DNA of 64,000 nucleotides from Psettodes erumei (GCA_016785225.1 JAFBJZ010000941.1:2284001-2348000); one strand, 5' to 3'; numbered from the stretch's first letter, positions 45,501-59,105 are shown. Notes: generated from the sequence alone by a model not told the origin. Numbers and translations are program-made.

Positions 45501-48500
45501 TTGTCCTTCTTCACACTACTCTTGCCCTCCAACACCCATATGTTATTGCCAGAAGGGTGGGAGACAGGCCGATTGTGTGAGGCTAGCCTCTTAAGAGGAT
45601 GAAAGCACGGGATCCAGGTAATGTGATATCAGAGCATAATGACATTTCCAATGGCCCTCCATCCGTGGACAATCTGAAATGACTCTGCTCTGCTCTTGCT
45701 CGGCAGCCAATCACAGCAGAGGCACGTTGGACAAAGACCTTTGGAAGTAATCTGGAGAACATCTGAAGCACTGTGCCATCATCTTCCCCACCAGGCGCAA
45801 ACATTACCACCCTGTTTCCTGGGCCATGGTAATGATGTGTCGCTTGCATTTCAGGCAGTTACATGCAACGTGGTGATCCTGACCTTGAACGCAGGCGCTG
45901 ATGCCGGCTCTGTCAGCTTGCATAAGTCGGACATATCGCACAGCTTTTCCAAATTTGAATTTGAAATTATTCGAAACCCACCTGAAAAAAAATCTCTGAA
46001 AGTGCCACAGTTTCATTTTAAGCTTAAGAGCTATTTTGTAGGCTTTTTTCCCTTCCTTTTCTCCGTCTCCTCTTCAAACGAATTCCATTTGACCACCGGT
46101 ATCTTGTAAGATAACCAATCTGTGTCCCCCTCTAACCATTATGCATATTCATGAGCACAGAGGACAGATGTGATTAAAAACCTGTAAATGCGGTGTGAAT
46201 TAATTTCCATCCTATGAATAATTCATGTGTCATCACTGCGACCTGTGGTGAAGGTGATCTCTCCTTCGCCTCCCTCCTCCTCCTCCTCCTCTTCCTCCCT
46301 TTCCCAGCAGCGTGAGCTAGCGATGGAGCTCCCACCCGTGTGAGCGAGCCGAGAGAACCCGCTGTGGATTTCAACCACGGGGTGAGTCAGAGTGAGTCAC
46401 AGAGAAGTCTGACGCAAGCACACGGGCCTCGTTGTAAACCGGGAGTGAAGGGGTGAGTGAAATGGAGTTATTTTGCGAGCAAGAAGCCGTATGAATGTCA
46501 GTGATCCAGCTTAAACAAGAGATCAGCTTTCCCGGGGTGTTGGCGAAGCGCACGTGCGCGCGCTTGCTCGCGAGTGTGTCATAATCCCGTCGAGGCAGGA
46601 CTGGCAAAGTGCATGCACGATTGTCAAGTGTGCTCTGTGTGTGTGTGTGTGTGTGTGTTGACAGGGCGGGTGGCTGGGCACAGGGCCCTGCTGACTCGGG
46701 AGCTGCTCAGACACTGAGTCAGATGCCACTAGGGAGAACAGACAGGTCCTTTGTACAGGGAGCTCAGAGACCAGGCCCTGGGACACGCTCCCCCAGCGCC
46801 GTCACCACTATGAAGCCCGACGCACACGCATGCGCACACGTGTACGTGCTACACCTGTGTGCACCGGTGCCCTCTTGTTTGTGCACACGCATATTCCACA
46901 GTGCATTGGTTCCAGTAAATATGCTGATTAGCGCATACTGTGCGACCGTACGGACGCACTTGAGAGAGCGTGAAAAGAGAAATTCACAAGGAGCTAATAT
47001 CGAAAATAGCAACCTTTCTGCTGCAAGGATAATGAGTCATCATGATTTGGGATTTATTCGTACGTAAACTATTTGCTGAGTCACTGTCAGAGTATCTGTT
47101 GGGGTTTGACATCTCAAGTGAGGTTCTTACCTTGGCCATCTGAGCCTGCACTCCACCCGCCTTCAGCGCCGTCACTGCCTTCTGAGCTGAGGCCGGACTG
47201 TCAAAGTCAACAAAGCCATAGCCTGCAGGGAGCGAGACACACAGCCAGACATTCAAGTTGCGACAATGCGATATGCATGCCACGGGACACCGCCGACGCA
47301 CGCGCGTAATGTGAACTCGTGAAGCGCTCGTCGTGCTTGGCGTTCGGACCCGACGGGACAGCCAGCTCTGTCTGGAGCTTGCTTCCCCGTGGAGGACAGA
47401 CATTTTGTACAACGCTGTCCACGTTATGTCACACAATGCACACCTGTTAAGTAGGTACGGTGCGAGTCTTAGCACACAGTAAAAGCACTGAGAGGAGTAC
47501 ATGCAGAAATCTGGCGTAACCTTAAAAGTGACGTGTTATGGACTATAGTAAAATAGTATAGTATAGATGCTTTTCCCATGTACGCTCCTGCTGAAATTCC
47601 ACATTTATATCACATGCAGACACATTTAAACTGTTCACCAGTTACTTTACACCTCACCTTTGCACTTGTTAGTCGTCTTGTCCAGGATGGCCTTGGTGGA
47701 CACGATTTTCCCATACCTGAAAAACAGTGACGTTCACACTCAAGGATCTTCCTTGCACTGTTTACTGAAAATAATTGACATTAGCGTCACAGCATTGCTG
47801 AGTTAATGTGGCGTGTCTCTCTAAACTTAATATACCCTGAGGGGTTGTGCCCGTGATGACTGAATTGTCATTCACCTGGCAGATTTGGTGCGATGACACT
47901 GAATATAATGACACCATCTGATAATAAATGATAAGAGTATGGAAGGCTTCAGAGAGGGGGCGGGACCTCAATTGAATGAAATAAGAGTCATGTCCCACGG
48001 GTTTCTGCATGCTAGAGAGAACCATAGCTTTTCTACGGTTTATTCATTCCAGCTCGCATGCAGATGTCAACAGGGAGCACACCTCAAGGGGAAATATACG
48101 TGATTTGTAAATATGGGCAAATAAATGTCGCTGCTACATTTTCAGATTGATTCACGACAAATTATCAATATGGAAATCCTGTCAAGCAGCTATGCACACT
48201 GCAGATGCACAAGATAGTGCCTTGACTTGGGCAAATGCGTCAGTGAGGCAGAGCGTCTATCGGTTCCCATCTCTCCAGGCATGTGCATGCAGTGTAATCT
48301 GATATGCCTCTCCTTGGCTGTCCTGTCCAACGCTGGCTCCCAGCCATACTCTCATTCTACTAACCAGCCTCTCTCTCTCTCTCTCTCTCTCTCAGCGGCG
48401 TGGAAACCTCCGCTGGGTCTTAATGCCCCTCCCCATGCCATCCGGCTTCCACTCGGTGACGCTGCACCTCATCTGAGCCACAGCAGTCCCTTTCAGAGCA

Positions 48501-51500
48501 CATTTTATTAATGAGGATTAAGCGATGACCTGCTAAAAATGCAATCTGACAGCTCATCTGTTGGATTACTCTGGACTGGAAATGAAATTGTTCCTTTAAG
48601 TTACTTTAGGATCACTTTCCCTTGAGAAGAAATTTGTAATTCTGTACTCTATAACCGAGATGGCTCAAGTACACCTGCGAAGACGATTATGTTTTAATAC
48701 GGCCACCCAAGAATTCTAAATCGCTGGTTTGGATTTGAATTATTTCATATGATTTGAATTACTGATTTATTGTATCAAGTATATGTGTGTTTACAATTTA
48801 CTATAATTACAGCTATCCAACCATAAGACAGAGCAGTGCCAGAAGACCCGACAATGAGCAGTTTGAAAAAAGTGCTTATCATCTACGGTAGTTCACGTAA
48901 TGGACCCTCCCCCTTATGTTTGATTATATCAATCTGACTTTTGGAAACAAAGATTCTTTTTACTAAATAGCTTTTCACATTGGATTTCTTGTATTACATA
49001 CATACATTTAATATGTCCAAACTCTCCGCATATCCGATGCTTCCGGGGTTAACTGGAGATCTGTTGTATTATGCATTCGACCTCCTATATAACATTACTA
49101 TTTCATGGTGCATTTCTGATTCTCAAGCACAAGGTGCAACCAACTGGACTGGATGGGTATGCCAATATTGTCGCCCTGTGTTTTCATAGGCATCATTACT
49201 GTAGGCACACAGCAACCCAACCACTCTCCCGCCTCACATTATAACTAGTATTTATGCTGTGAGCTCTGCTCGCTCCTCTTCCCTGCTTACACAGTTGAGA
49301 TGCGCGTTTACTTCGCTGTGCTCAGAGGTCTGGGACTTCATAATGCAGAATGAGAAAAAAAGGGGGCTAGCGACTCAGCCATGTGTGAGAGAGCCCACAG
49401 CCCAACGCCCATCCCTGGTCAACCACCAGAGAAGGGCCAGGGCAAGAACCGGAGCGGCAGCGAGGCACCCACAGAGACAACTGCAGGGGCCGGAGATGGA
49501 GAACCAACCCCCATCCCCTCCTCTCATCCCTCACTCCCAACACAGTACATCTCACAGTGTGCATATGACCAACTCTCAGTCTGGGGGAGGGGAGCTGTGA
49601 GAGTCCTGTATCCTGACAGAATGCACACATTAACTGTCCAAACTTGACTTATGCATGTAAAATTCACTCCGCCAGTCTGATCGATGGGCATTTTCCTTCT
49701 TAACTGTTACAGGACTGGGTATACTACAACAGTCTACTTTAACTGGGAATTATCCGCCATAATGTGCTCTGCTAAAAGGCAAATTTCATGCGGTGATTTT
49801 ATCTGCTCTGTAAAAGCAGAAATATGAGAACTACCCCCACAGAACACCACCTGACACACAAAAACTGAACTCCATTCACTCCTCCCCCTGATTCTCTCCA
49901 TCCACCCTCCCCCAACCTCCCCGCTCCTCATGCCATTGCCCTTGTTTGTCTTTCCCTTTCCCCTGGGCTCGCCGTTTCCTGTAGGGTTGGGCAGCCTCAT
50001 GTGGGCCATATCTTCCAGACAGCTGTAAAATAGCAGGCCTCTCCCTCCCTCTCGCGCTTATTCGATCTCTCTAGCCCCCTTTTTCCCTCCTTTTCTCTCA
50101 CTCTTTTCCTCTGCTGTTCTGGTTCTCATCACCAGGCTCCAGAATTCAATTAACTAAACCAAGATCATTCATCTCAGCCCTAGTTGTTTTGATGTCTCCC
50201 ACTGAAGACCTAACAAACATATCAGATGGATTGGATGATGCTGTTGTTTGATGTCTGACTACATGCTGCCCACAACAGAGTTTTCAAAAGACTCACTCAC
50301 ACTGTGGAAAGACGAAGCGTGGCGTGGATGGTGCAGAATACAATTTTGAAGTGGGAGAGCGTCGTCTCATTGTCATCATACTGTATGTTGAGTACTAAAG
50401 CACAGATGAGCCTTAAATCATGTGGGTTTTAAGTCCACGAAGGAGTAAGAGCAGACATACAGAAAAAAAATTAGCATGAGAGAGGGAGACTAAACATTCT
50501 GTACACAGTTGTTGGAAAGTCTGTGCTTAGCCGAGCCAAACTGAAAGGTCTTAGTTTGCAGCCCAAATGACTGTTGTTTTTTCCATAAGGCCACTAAATG
50601 ATGGGCCTTAAAGCATGTGGACAAAAATGTGGCCCTCTTCTCTATTCCAGGAATACCAGCCAAGGTGTGCTTTAGAATCTGCGTGCACTTTCAATGCGCT
50701 CTCTAGTGTAAGGAAGACATCAGCCTTCTGTATTCACCCAGGTCTTTTCAGCCTGCCATGTATCCATCCACCCATCACTCAGTTCTATGTTAATCTGCTC
50801 TGCTCCTCTAACCTGGTGCGGGCTTGTAGTGGACAGCCAGAGAGAGATTTACTGGGTGTCTAAGCCTCAGCAATTGGTTTGTGGGTGACTTACGGCTGAC
50901 AGAGTTTGACCAGATCCTGGTCTGTGGTTCCTGGGTGGAGGCCGCGGATGTATAGGTTTGTTTTGCTCAGCTGCTCTCCTCCGCCGCTGCCGCCGCCGCT
51001 GCTGTTGGTGCCGCTGCCGTTGCTGATGGTGGTGGCGGTGCTGCTGCTGTTGTTGTTGTTGTTGGGGCTTGGAGGAGCCATCTGATGGTTGGAGGGGGAC
51101 ACATACGTCTGCTGCAGAACAAAGAAAAGGGCGTTGCTAGATTGGTGATGGTACAGTTGTACACAGTGCAGTCAAATGGATGTATGTGCCAATGTCGTCG
51201 CAAACTGGATATGGAGGAAAAAACAGCTGTTTAATGGTCCAATAACTGGCTTGCTCGAGCTACAGGCTTATGAGGAGAAAATCAATTAAGGATGCAATTA
51301 GTCAGAACATGAGCAACAGTGGCTGGTTAGCCTAATGACATGGTGTCAAACATCAAAATGGGGCCACAGAGTCAGAGCCAGAATATCAATAACAATTTGG
51401 TTGCTTCATCTGACTTGACAGGTCAGGGAAATGAGATGACATAGAAAGAAGAAAACCCAAAAAGTAAAATAAAGCAAACATTAAGATTAAAGGAAGAACA

Positions 51501-54500
51501 TTACAGTATGTAAGACTATAGCATTTATGCCTAACAGGGAAAATGTATACATAATCATATCAAAAGGTCATGATATGCTGTTTGACATACACAGTATACA
51601 CATCTATTTATTTTGCTTTGTAGATGTTTTCCCTCAGCCCATTTATTTATGTTTATTTTGCCAAAAAGGGTCATAATACGGTCAGAGGGATGTCCTTTTT
51701 ATATACTGTACTACATGCCGGGTGTGTCACGACCATCCTCCAGAGACGCCACAGAGAGACTTGGTTTTCTTTTTGGCCCTTGGTTTTGGTTCATTTCCAG
51801 GTTTATTTTGTTAATTATTCCCTGATGTGTCTATGGGTTTTTAGTTCTACTTCCTGTGCGTGTGACTGTCTGCCCCACCCTAATGTTTTTTTTTCCACCT
51901 GTGAAATTATTGAGTATAAATATTATTTCCTGTCTGCTGCTGTCTGCACTTTTGGGTTATACACCTTGTATACCATAACGATGTGCTAATTTATTTTTAA
52001 AAAATCAAGTTCTATCCTCTACAAGAACCCAGCAGCAATTTAGTATCTCTGACATATCCCTGCTTGACTGGGAGACAAATGAACATTGGTTCAAATCTTT
52101 TAAATTTATAATATTGACTCGCATGCTGACCCACAGTCTAATAAACATTGTTGCCCGCAAACATGTTTGACATGCATCAGTGAAGGCTGGAACACAGAAT
52201 CATTGTTGTGCTGCCGTCTGTACCAGATATGTATCAGATGCACGATGCACACTGATTATCCAAGAGATCTATTACTGTTGCCAACAAAGCACAATATCCA
52301 GTATACCTGTTGCTTTGACTGTAAATGTTGAGACATTACCTTAATTAATATACATTTAATAATGCCAGTCCAAATGACCTCAATTTGATTAGCGCTTAAC
52401 CTCACAGAAATGCTTTTGGCAGAAATTTAAACTGTAAATTACAGCATATATGAGAAGCGAGCCCTCGTACTAATGCAAAAACAACAAGTGTAACATTAAA
52501 TCTGGCTGGAATGAATGTGGCCGGGTTCCATTTTAATGCATGAGAGGCTTTTTATGCTCTGGGTTGAAGCTGGAAACTGTTTTCTTTGGGAGTTATTTGA
52601 AACAATTCCAATTGCAATTGTTCACAGGGAGATCTGCGGATTATCAACAGCAACCAGGTCATTGTTTCTGGAAAGAGACACCTATATATGCTTTTTCAAA
52701 TGTAATTTTTCTATGCTTTTAACAACATAAAGACATAATTTCTACTTGCCACTATTGTCTCGGGGTGTTAGCAGAAATGTCAAAAAATAAACTGTATGCA
52801 TGACTAGGTACAGTGCCATATCTGCATATGACTGATGCGCTGGTAATTCTATGTGATGGTTGTTGTCAGTGTTTGCATTAAAAAAAACCTGTTATATCGC
52901 GGGCCACGGCTTGAAATTGAATTGCTAAATTGAATTTGTTAGGAAGTAAACGTCAAATAAGTTTGGCCTTAATGTTGCCTTCCTCCCACTGCTGGAGGAG
53001 GAGGAACCCTTAGATCAGTTATGGTCAGCAGGCCCAGCCCCAGGGAACAATGGGGGGGCTTGTTGGACACCACAAGGTCAGCACTGGACCACCAGCTTGT
53101 TAACAGAGGAGCTGTCAAATGGCTGCTGGAATCAAGCTAATTACGACCTCTCTTCTTCTCTCCGCCGTGGCTCTGTTCAAACCAACGTTCACAAGTTCAG
53201 ACTCCTGAAAAACTAATCAAATAGGAGAGAACATAACATTTGACAAAATTAACACTAAGATTTTCAAGTTCAAGCCAAGGTTTACACTGTTACCACAAGT
53301 GATAATGTTGCAGTGTTAAAAACTGTAAGATACAGATCTTCCCTGAAAATCGTTAACAAACTGTCCACCGTGCCCAACCCCAATCAATCAACAAATACAG
53401 CTCCAACAAAATGTGTTTATATTGGCTGTAGATCACATCAGTCAACAGATAAGTTCAATAACTCCATCCAAAATAGGTGGGAATGGATAGGAAAGCAAAA
53501 AATAGCTGTGTAAAATGACACTTCAGTGTCTGCTATAAGCTAAAGCTGGACGTCACCCTGCCACTGATAGTAGTTAACTAACCTATGATGTTTTTTTCAC
53601 ACTGTATATGTCAACGTCGGATGTGCATTATCACATAATTCCTAATGTGATGTACAAAGTTTAAAAGTATGTTTCAAATTAGTTTTATTAAAATGCTGTC
53701 AAATCATTTGAAACCTATCTATTATAACAAGACTATACGCCCCTCTCATACACGGAATCTATAAAAAACTGTCACATAGCTTCATCTCACTAACTTAGTT
53801 GAAGTAAAGTACTCAGAGCATCCAGGCTTCATCCCGGCAGTATCAAACCTAGAAATATGAATCCAATTTTCCAAAACACAAAGCCATTTTTACCTGACAG
53901 ATAAATCCTGAATCCAGCAACATGTGCACTATGACCTAATGTCTCTTATTATTTATAACTTGTATATACACAGTACTGTGCAAAGGTTTTATGAACTGTA
54001 GACGTTTACATTCTTATTCATCGTGGACTACCATCAGGGAGGCTTCTGATCGGTCCCAAATTCATTCTGCGGCATGACGACGACCCCAAACATACAGCCA
54101 GAGTCATAAAGAATTATCTTGAGCCGCGAGGAGTCATGAAACAGATGGTATGGCCCCAATAGAGCCGTGATCTCAGCATCCTGGAGTCAGTCTGAGATAA
54201 CATAAAGAGACAGAGGACACTAGGAAAGCCTAAATCCACAGAAGAACGGAAACACTTCTCTAAGATTCTTGGAAGTCTACTTGTCCACAGGACCTTGAAA
54301 AACTGTGTAAGAGTACAGGAGAGGAGCACTGGGGCTGTATTATGAGCAGAAGGTGGTCACACCAAATAGTGATCTGATACTGCATTTATGGGAAGTTAAG
54401 TGATTATTTTTTAAAAAGAACAACTCATGCCATTATCTTTGAAAGCATCCACACTTTACATTTGGAGCCTACAATACTTACACATAGAGCACAGTACCAT

Positions 54501-57500
54501 TACTGACATGAGAACTAGCACCAGTGATTCGTATCTCTGCATACTTTCTTGTATCCCCAACACCCAGCTGCCTTATGTTTTCCAAACTGTTGGGGGATCA
54601 GCCTCCAGAGCTTACTTCCCTGTCTTTTTGGTCAAGCTGAGAAAATCAAGCGACTCAGAGAGCCCATTCATCTCAGCCCTCTTCTCTAATATCCATGTCT
54701 TCTTTAGCATCAATAGTGCGCTGTTTGTTTTTCCACAATCACAGCCTCCTTCCTGTGCTTTCCCTTGCCTTCACTGGAGCCGGCCCACACAGGCTATCGG
54801 GGGGGATGCACCTGCAGAAGCCTGGGGAGATAGGATCTGACGGGAGACTGAGTCAGGGCCCAAGCATGGCTAGTGAGGCCTGTCTAATTGGGATCTGAGC
54901 TTGTTAGCGGAAAGTGCTAATCCCTCTCATGTGCTCTCTAGTCAGAAGGTAGTGTCTCATTAAGATCGCTCTGTTAGGCTCCTTCTGAGAAAAGGATGGC
55001 AGTGAGGCAGCTCCACACCTTCTCCCCCATTTACCTCTGTACCCAATGCCTGGCTCCAGGTGGTTTGTCACCCATGTAAGATAATGCCTTAATATGCTTG
55101 TGTAAACACAGGCAAACATGCATGCAGAAGAACATAAATGCAGTTAGGAAGGTCTGAAAGTAGGAGAGTCTTGAATGGGCCTGATTTGGGAAACACAAAT
55201 CTAATTTTGCAGCCTGTAAGATTTCCTCTCAGTTAATCCGTGCCCAGAACCTGACCCTCTGACATGTTACTGATTTCCTTCCTACTTGTAACTCCTCAGT
55301 CCACAGCCGCCCACATATCTGTTTACACTGCTCCTTACATGCACCACAGTGTCATCTCTGAACATTCTTTACATTCCTTTGTAATGCACAAATGTTTGTG
55401 TTTCTCTCCTTTGGGTGGACAGGGGTTGTGGGGGGCATGTGTTGGGTTTTCAGATCAGAGCTGAAGCTGCTGTTAAATTGAACTACATTCCTGGATGCAT
55501 CACAGTTCTGTGGGAACTGGGCTTCTTGACAAGATCAACTCTGAGAAATACAGGAAATCATTCTATGTGCACATAAAACATATTCTAACTGATGCTCCGT
55601 CGCTTTCGGGCACTCCATTAATAAAAGCTGGAAATGTACACGGTTCCCGCATCCCTGTTGAAATCATAGTATATGGTTATAGTTGCAGAAAGATAAATCA
55701 GCTCTCTGTGCTATAATAATAGCAGTAAGTGGCCTAAAGCATGGTGCAGATAGAGGGAGTGTGCTCCAGGCAGCAGCTGAAGACTGATGAGGTGATTACA
55801 GTTGGAGGGAGCAGAGGTGATGCCTGTGGGGAGTGCAGGTGACTCAAGGACTTTTTCATTTGAGAGTGAACAATGGGTGCTAAGTGAGGCAGGACGCATG
55901 CCTTTAAATATGCTGTAATAGCAAAGATATGAGCCTGATTGTCTGCCACTCCAATGCTGTGCATCTCTGGCGACAGACCTTTTCTGCAAATGATGATGCT
56001 CACTAAATCTTCTTAAGGTCATCCCATTTAGTTTTTTTTTTCATTTAATTAACTTATCCAAAGATAAGCATATAGTTACCAAAAAAGTCCTCGAGCAAAA
56101 GAGTCAAGTATATTGAATTACTTCTCTAATTATTTCCAAGCTTATCGTTATTAACACAATGTTACTTTCCATTACAGTACAGTATAGCATTGCAATACTG
56201 CACAAGTAAACACAAAATGATCAAATCCTCATGTCTATATTGTTAAGAGTTATTTTTATGCTATTAAACAAGTATATGTTTATGTATACTTGACATATTA
56301 TATAGTGAATTAGAGAGAAATATCTTAAATGTGGAGTCCTACCTGCTTGGCTAAAGTAACCTTAAACGGCACCGTGGAAAAGATCATACTGTTACAGACA
56401 CAGTCTCTTTATATTATATTTCTGCAGCTGCAGGCAAAAAAAGGAGTGCAAGGTGGGAAGAACCAAAAAAGAAAAGTCCTTGGTGTCCTGTGGCTAAAAG
56501 GTGAGACTTCTTGTTTGTCTTTTTCTTGACTCAATCCAGTTTTATTCAGAGAAAAAAAAAAACTCCGGAAAAATGTGAACAGACAGTATAAAATAGTCTG
56601 TATCACAGCACGCTGAAGGGAGCAGAAAGTAAAGTAAGGAGGAATGCTCAGCCTTTCTTCTCCATGAGAACCGAACAACTGACAGACAAGAAATCAAGGT
56701 ATGTGAAACACACAGGAGAGAAAAAAAAAAAAGGCTGGGGGCAGTTAAACGAAAGCAGAGGAGGAGGTGGGGGGGTCTCTTAATCCCTTTTTCTTTTCTC
56801 CGCCCTTTTTCTCGTAGTAAAAGACACAGATCAGGGGGTTACCACTTGACGTTGGATTTACAAGTCTTCACTCTTTGTGACTTTGGCACTCAAACAATGC
56901 TAAAAGAATATTTCTTTTTTTAAGCATGTGCATGTCTTCTTTCAAGGAAAAGGTTTGAGTCTGCAGAGTCCCTCTTGAAATGGGCGCGTTGTCTGAATCC
57001 TGGATTCCAGGAATTCCAGGTCATTAATCTGAGCAATCTGAGTTCCTGTCAGCCTTGAGGCAGGGAAGGGAATAACACATGGAAGGAGTGAGGTGTTTGA
57101 TTTCAGCTTTGTTGAGACATTTTTCAAGAAATGCTCTGAGTCAGGCAACAGCATACTTCTAATCTAGTTGCAACATTTTTAAGACACATTTTGGGACAAA
57201 CTCTTGATAGCTCAACACAACTTTTTCAAAGATCAACATTTAAAATTCTCCAACTCCTACACATGATAATCAGTCAACACTCCTGTTGCAAGCAATCCTG
57301 TCTGAAGCTACAATTTCGACATGTACCAGAATTTATATATTCAGTACAAAAAAATTGTCTGAATTACAACTTACTGCATAAATTATTTATTACAAATTAG
57401 TCGATATTTGGCCCGATATATTGTTTGTGCTATAACTGATCTACACATCCCATATGATGAATTAAAGGCTTACTAGCACATTTTGTGTTGGCTTTTTCTA

Positions 57501-58845
57501 AGCGATCCTTTATGGGGTTCTTGTGGTTGTTGAGGAGGTTCGATGAAAAATTTCTAGAGGTCCTTTAGGTCAATGAACAGGTTCTGCAGATGGGTGGTCA
57601 TTAACTAATTGTAGTTCTCAGTGAATAAGTCCTGTTTGAGTTTCTATGAGTCTTCTGGAGGTTCTAACGAACATCAAAAAGGTTCTACACGTAGTGCTAT
57701 AAGTTATGTGGTCAATAACAAGGTTTTTGAAGTCCTTTATAAGATCCGGGTGGATGTTAGGAGGTCACAGTGGCCATTGAGCCACTTCTACAAGTCCTCT
57801 GAGAGTTTCTTGGGGTCCTCTGGAGGTTTTAGCGGTCCTTTACGAGGTCATAGTGGTCCTTCAGGGAGGTTTCTAGTGGACCTTCACATGGTTTTAGGGG
57901 TCCTCTATAGGTGGTCAAACACGTATGGGAGATTTTGCAGTGATGTGTTAGACAGCGCTCCCCACCATCATTGGCACAGCACCAAATGAGGAAGAAAGCT
58001 GTCTATCTCTAGTTCAATACACTTGAAGAATTTATGACAAAGAGCTCTGAGGACCTTCTCACAGCTGGTGTGGGGACATCAGCTTACTAACACACTTTGG
58101 GATCCTTTTTCTTTTCATTTGTCTCCACTATGTGTATTACATCCGTAGTGGACTTATTACACGAGCTCTGTAACTTTCCTCTTTTTCACAGAGCCATGCA
58201 AACCCCCTCAGTCATCATTAAAACGAAGGGGTGGGGCATATCTGTAAGCGTAAAAGAGGAAAAAAAAAAAAAACTTCGCCAACTTGTGGTTAATTCAATG
58301 AAAACATTACCTAAGCGAAGAGGCGCTCGATTCAACCCCCACTAAGTCGTATGAAAGTAGAATATAAATAGCTTTTATTCGCTTGTTCGGAGCCTTACGA
58401 GCATCTACAGCCAATTTGTAAGCCGTACTCTCTGGGCAGCCTCGGTACACGGAGAGAGCAGGGACCGCTTCGGAACAAACGAAAGCAAACTGTAGTAGTA
58501 ATCCACAAGCAACAATGGACCGGGCCCCATGTTAGTTAATTACCACGTCTAATAACAACAACACCCCCGACGAAAAAAAAAAGCCCACAGCGAAGGCTGC
58601 GACAGCAAGTCCCAGAGTTTAAACGTTTGCCTGTGATCCACTTTCAAGGACACTGCAGCTTAAACAGCCGAGCGGCTCTTAACTGGAGAGAGGCAGAGCT
58701 CGAGCAACACCGCAGCGAGAAACCTATTTCAGCGAGAGAGGACAGAAGTAGGCTGGCGCGTTCGTATTATTACCTTCTTGTTGCTTTTGCCGGCGTAGCC
58801 GTTGTACGGGTTGATTCCTGTCCTTGGCGGCACAGAGAGCAGCAT
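42579..58845 (-). CDS. rbms2: RBMS2, single-stranded-nucleic-acid-binding protein
   Basis: RNA-binding protein of the RBMS/MSSP family (two RRMs, binds AU-rich RNA and single-stranded DNA). Exons in transcript order: 58845-58774, 51111-50894, 47716-47658, 47222-47131, 45072-44915, 44586-44507, 44410-44301, 44167-44121, 44026-43933, 43580-43530, 43399-43289, 42834-42754, 42656-42579. All are GT-AG and in frame, giving 416 residues (human 407). Exon 1 reads MLLSVPPRTGINPYNGYAG. Residues 41-69 are a low-complexity Asn/Ser/Thr/Gly run. RRM1 has RNP2 LYIRGL (77-82) and RNP1 KGYGFVDF (116-123). RRM2 has RNP2 LYISNL (156-161) and RNP1 RGVGFARM (194-201). The C-terminal half follows RBMS2 (MTLTYDPTTALQNGFY, NPSWIHQHSY, VLTPGMDH, GPLTQQLSHLS, ending YSYQHNK). 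These blocks and 12q13 synteny separate it from RBMS1 and RBMS3. Intron 1 is 7.7 kb. Confidence 0.94.
44701..44717 (+). promoter_or_regulatory. Candidate CTCF site in rbms2 intron
   Basis: CGGCCACCAGAGGGCTC matches the CTCF core CCASYAGRKGGC exactly, with the favoured upstream YGR. It lies in the intron between the two exons encoding RRM2 (44587-44914), pointing right on the plus strand. Confidence 0.5.
46632..46658. repeat. (GT)n microsatellite
   Basis: About 12 GT units in rbms2 intron 4. Confidence 0.85.
48369..48394. repeat. (CT)n microsatellite
   Basis: About 13 CT units in rbms2 intron 2. Confidence 0.85.
53971..54475 (+). mobile_element. Internally deleted, decayed Tc1-like DNA transposon
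   Basis: A 5' terminal-inverted-repeat-like start CAGTACTGTGCAAAGGTTTT (53971-53990), preceded by TA-rich sequence, is followed almost at once by the C-terminal third of a Tc1-family transposase. In one plus-strand frame I read DPKHTAR at 54082-54102, a WPQ...DLS..ES block equivalent to the usual WPPQSPDLN-IE (54151-54189) and the terminal GGHTK before TAG 54367-54369. That frame contains TAG at 54160 and TGA at 54193, so it is dead. The N-terminal DNA-binding part is absent. A TTTGAAAGCATCCACACTTT stretch (54439-54458) resembles the usual 3' end of this family, but the 3' repeat is degraded. It lies in rbms2 intron 1, opposite to the gene. Confidence 0.8.
57793..57918. repeat. Degenerate ~21-bp minisatellite
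   Basis: Tandem units beginning GGTCCT or variants at about 57793, 57814, 57834, 57855, 57878 and 57899, each with a GAGGTTTTAG-like second half. More diverged copies may extend back to about 57510. It lies in rbms2 intron 1. The open frame through it is a by-product. Confidence 0.65.
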
Positions 58846-58990
58846 TTTTACGCGGCGCTGTGTCCGGAGGAGCGGAGGAGCGGAGAGCCGAGGCAGTCAG
58901 CTGACGTCAGCCAGGGAGATTCAGCCAGGAGCAGCGGTGGTGATTGGAGCCGCTCTTCCCAGCTCTGTGATGTGCAACGCACACACGCGC
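58846..58990 (-). promoter_or_regulatory. rbms2 promoter with palindromic CRE
   Basis: GC-rich segment directly upstream of the rbms2 start codon. GCTGACGTCAGC at 58900-58911 is a perfect palindrome containing the full CRE TGACGTCA, 55-66 bp before the ATG. GGAGGAGCGG repeats lie between. No TATA box is seen. Motif identity is clear. CREB/ATF control is inference. Confidence 0.55.
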
Positions 58991-59005
58991 ATGCGCACTA
59001 GCACG

Positions 59006-59011
59006 CACGCG

Positions 59012-59074
<63 letters not shown>

Positions 59075-59105
59075 GCACACGCACACACACTCACACATAC
59101 ACACA
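59006..59105. repeat. Long (CA)n/(CG-CA) microsatellite
   Basis: About 100 bp of alternating purine-pyrimidine sequence with ACGC interruptions, about 160 bp upstream of the rbms2 start codon. Such tracts can adopt Z-DNA. Confidence 0.95.

Noticed and set aside
54114..54329. Minus-strand frame of 71 codons
   Set aside because: It is antisense to the decayed Tc1 transposase fragment.
57621..57989. 122-codon Ser/Gly-rich frame
   Set aside because: It runs through the 21-bp minisatellite, whose period preserves the frame. No splice or homology support.
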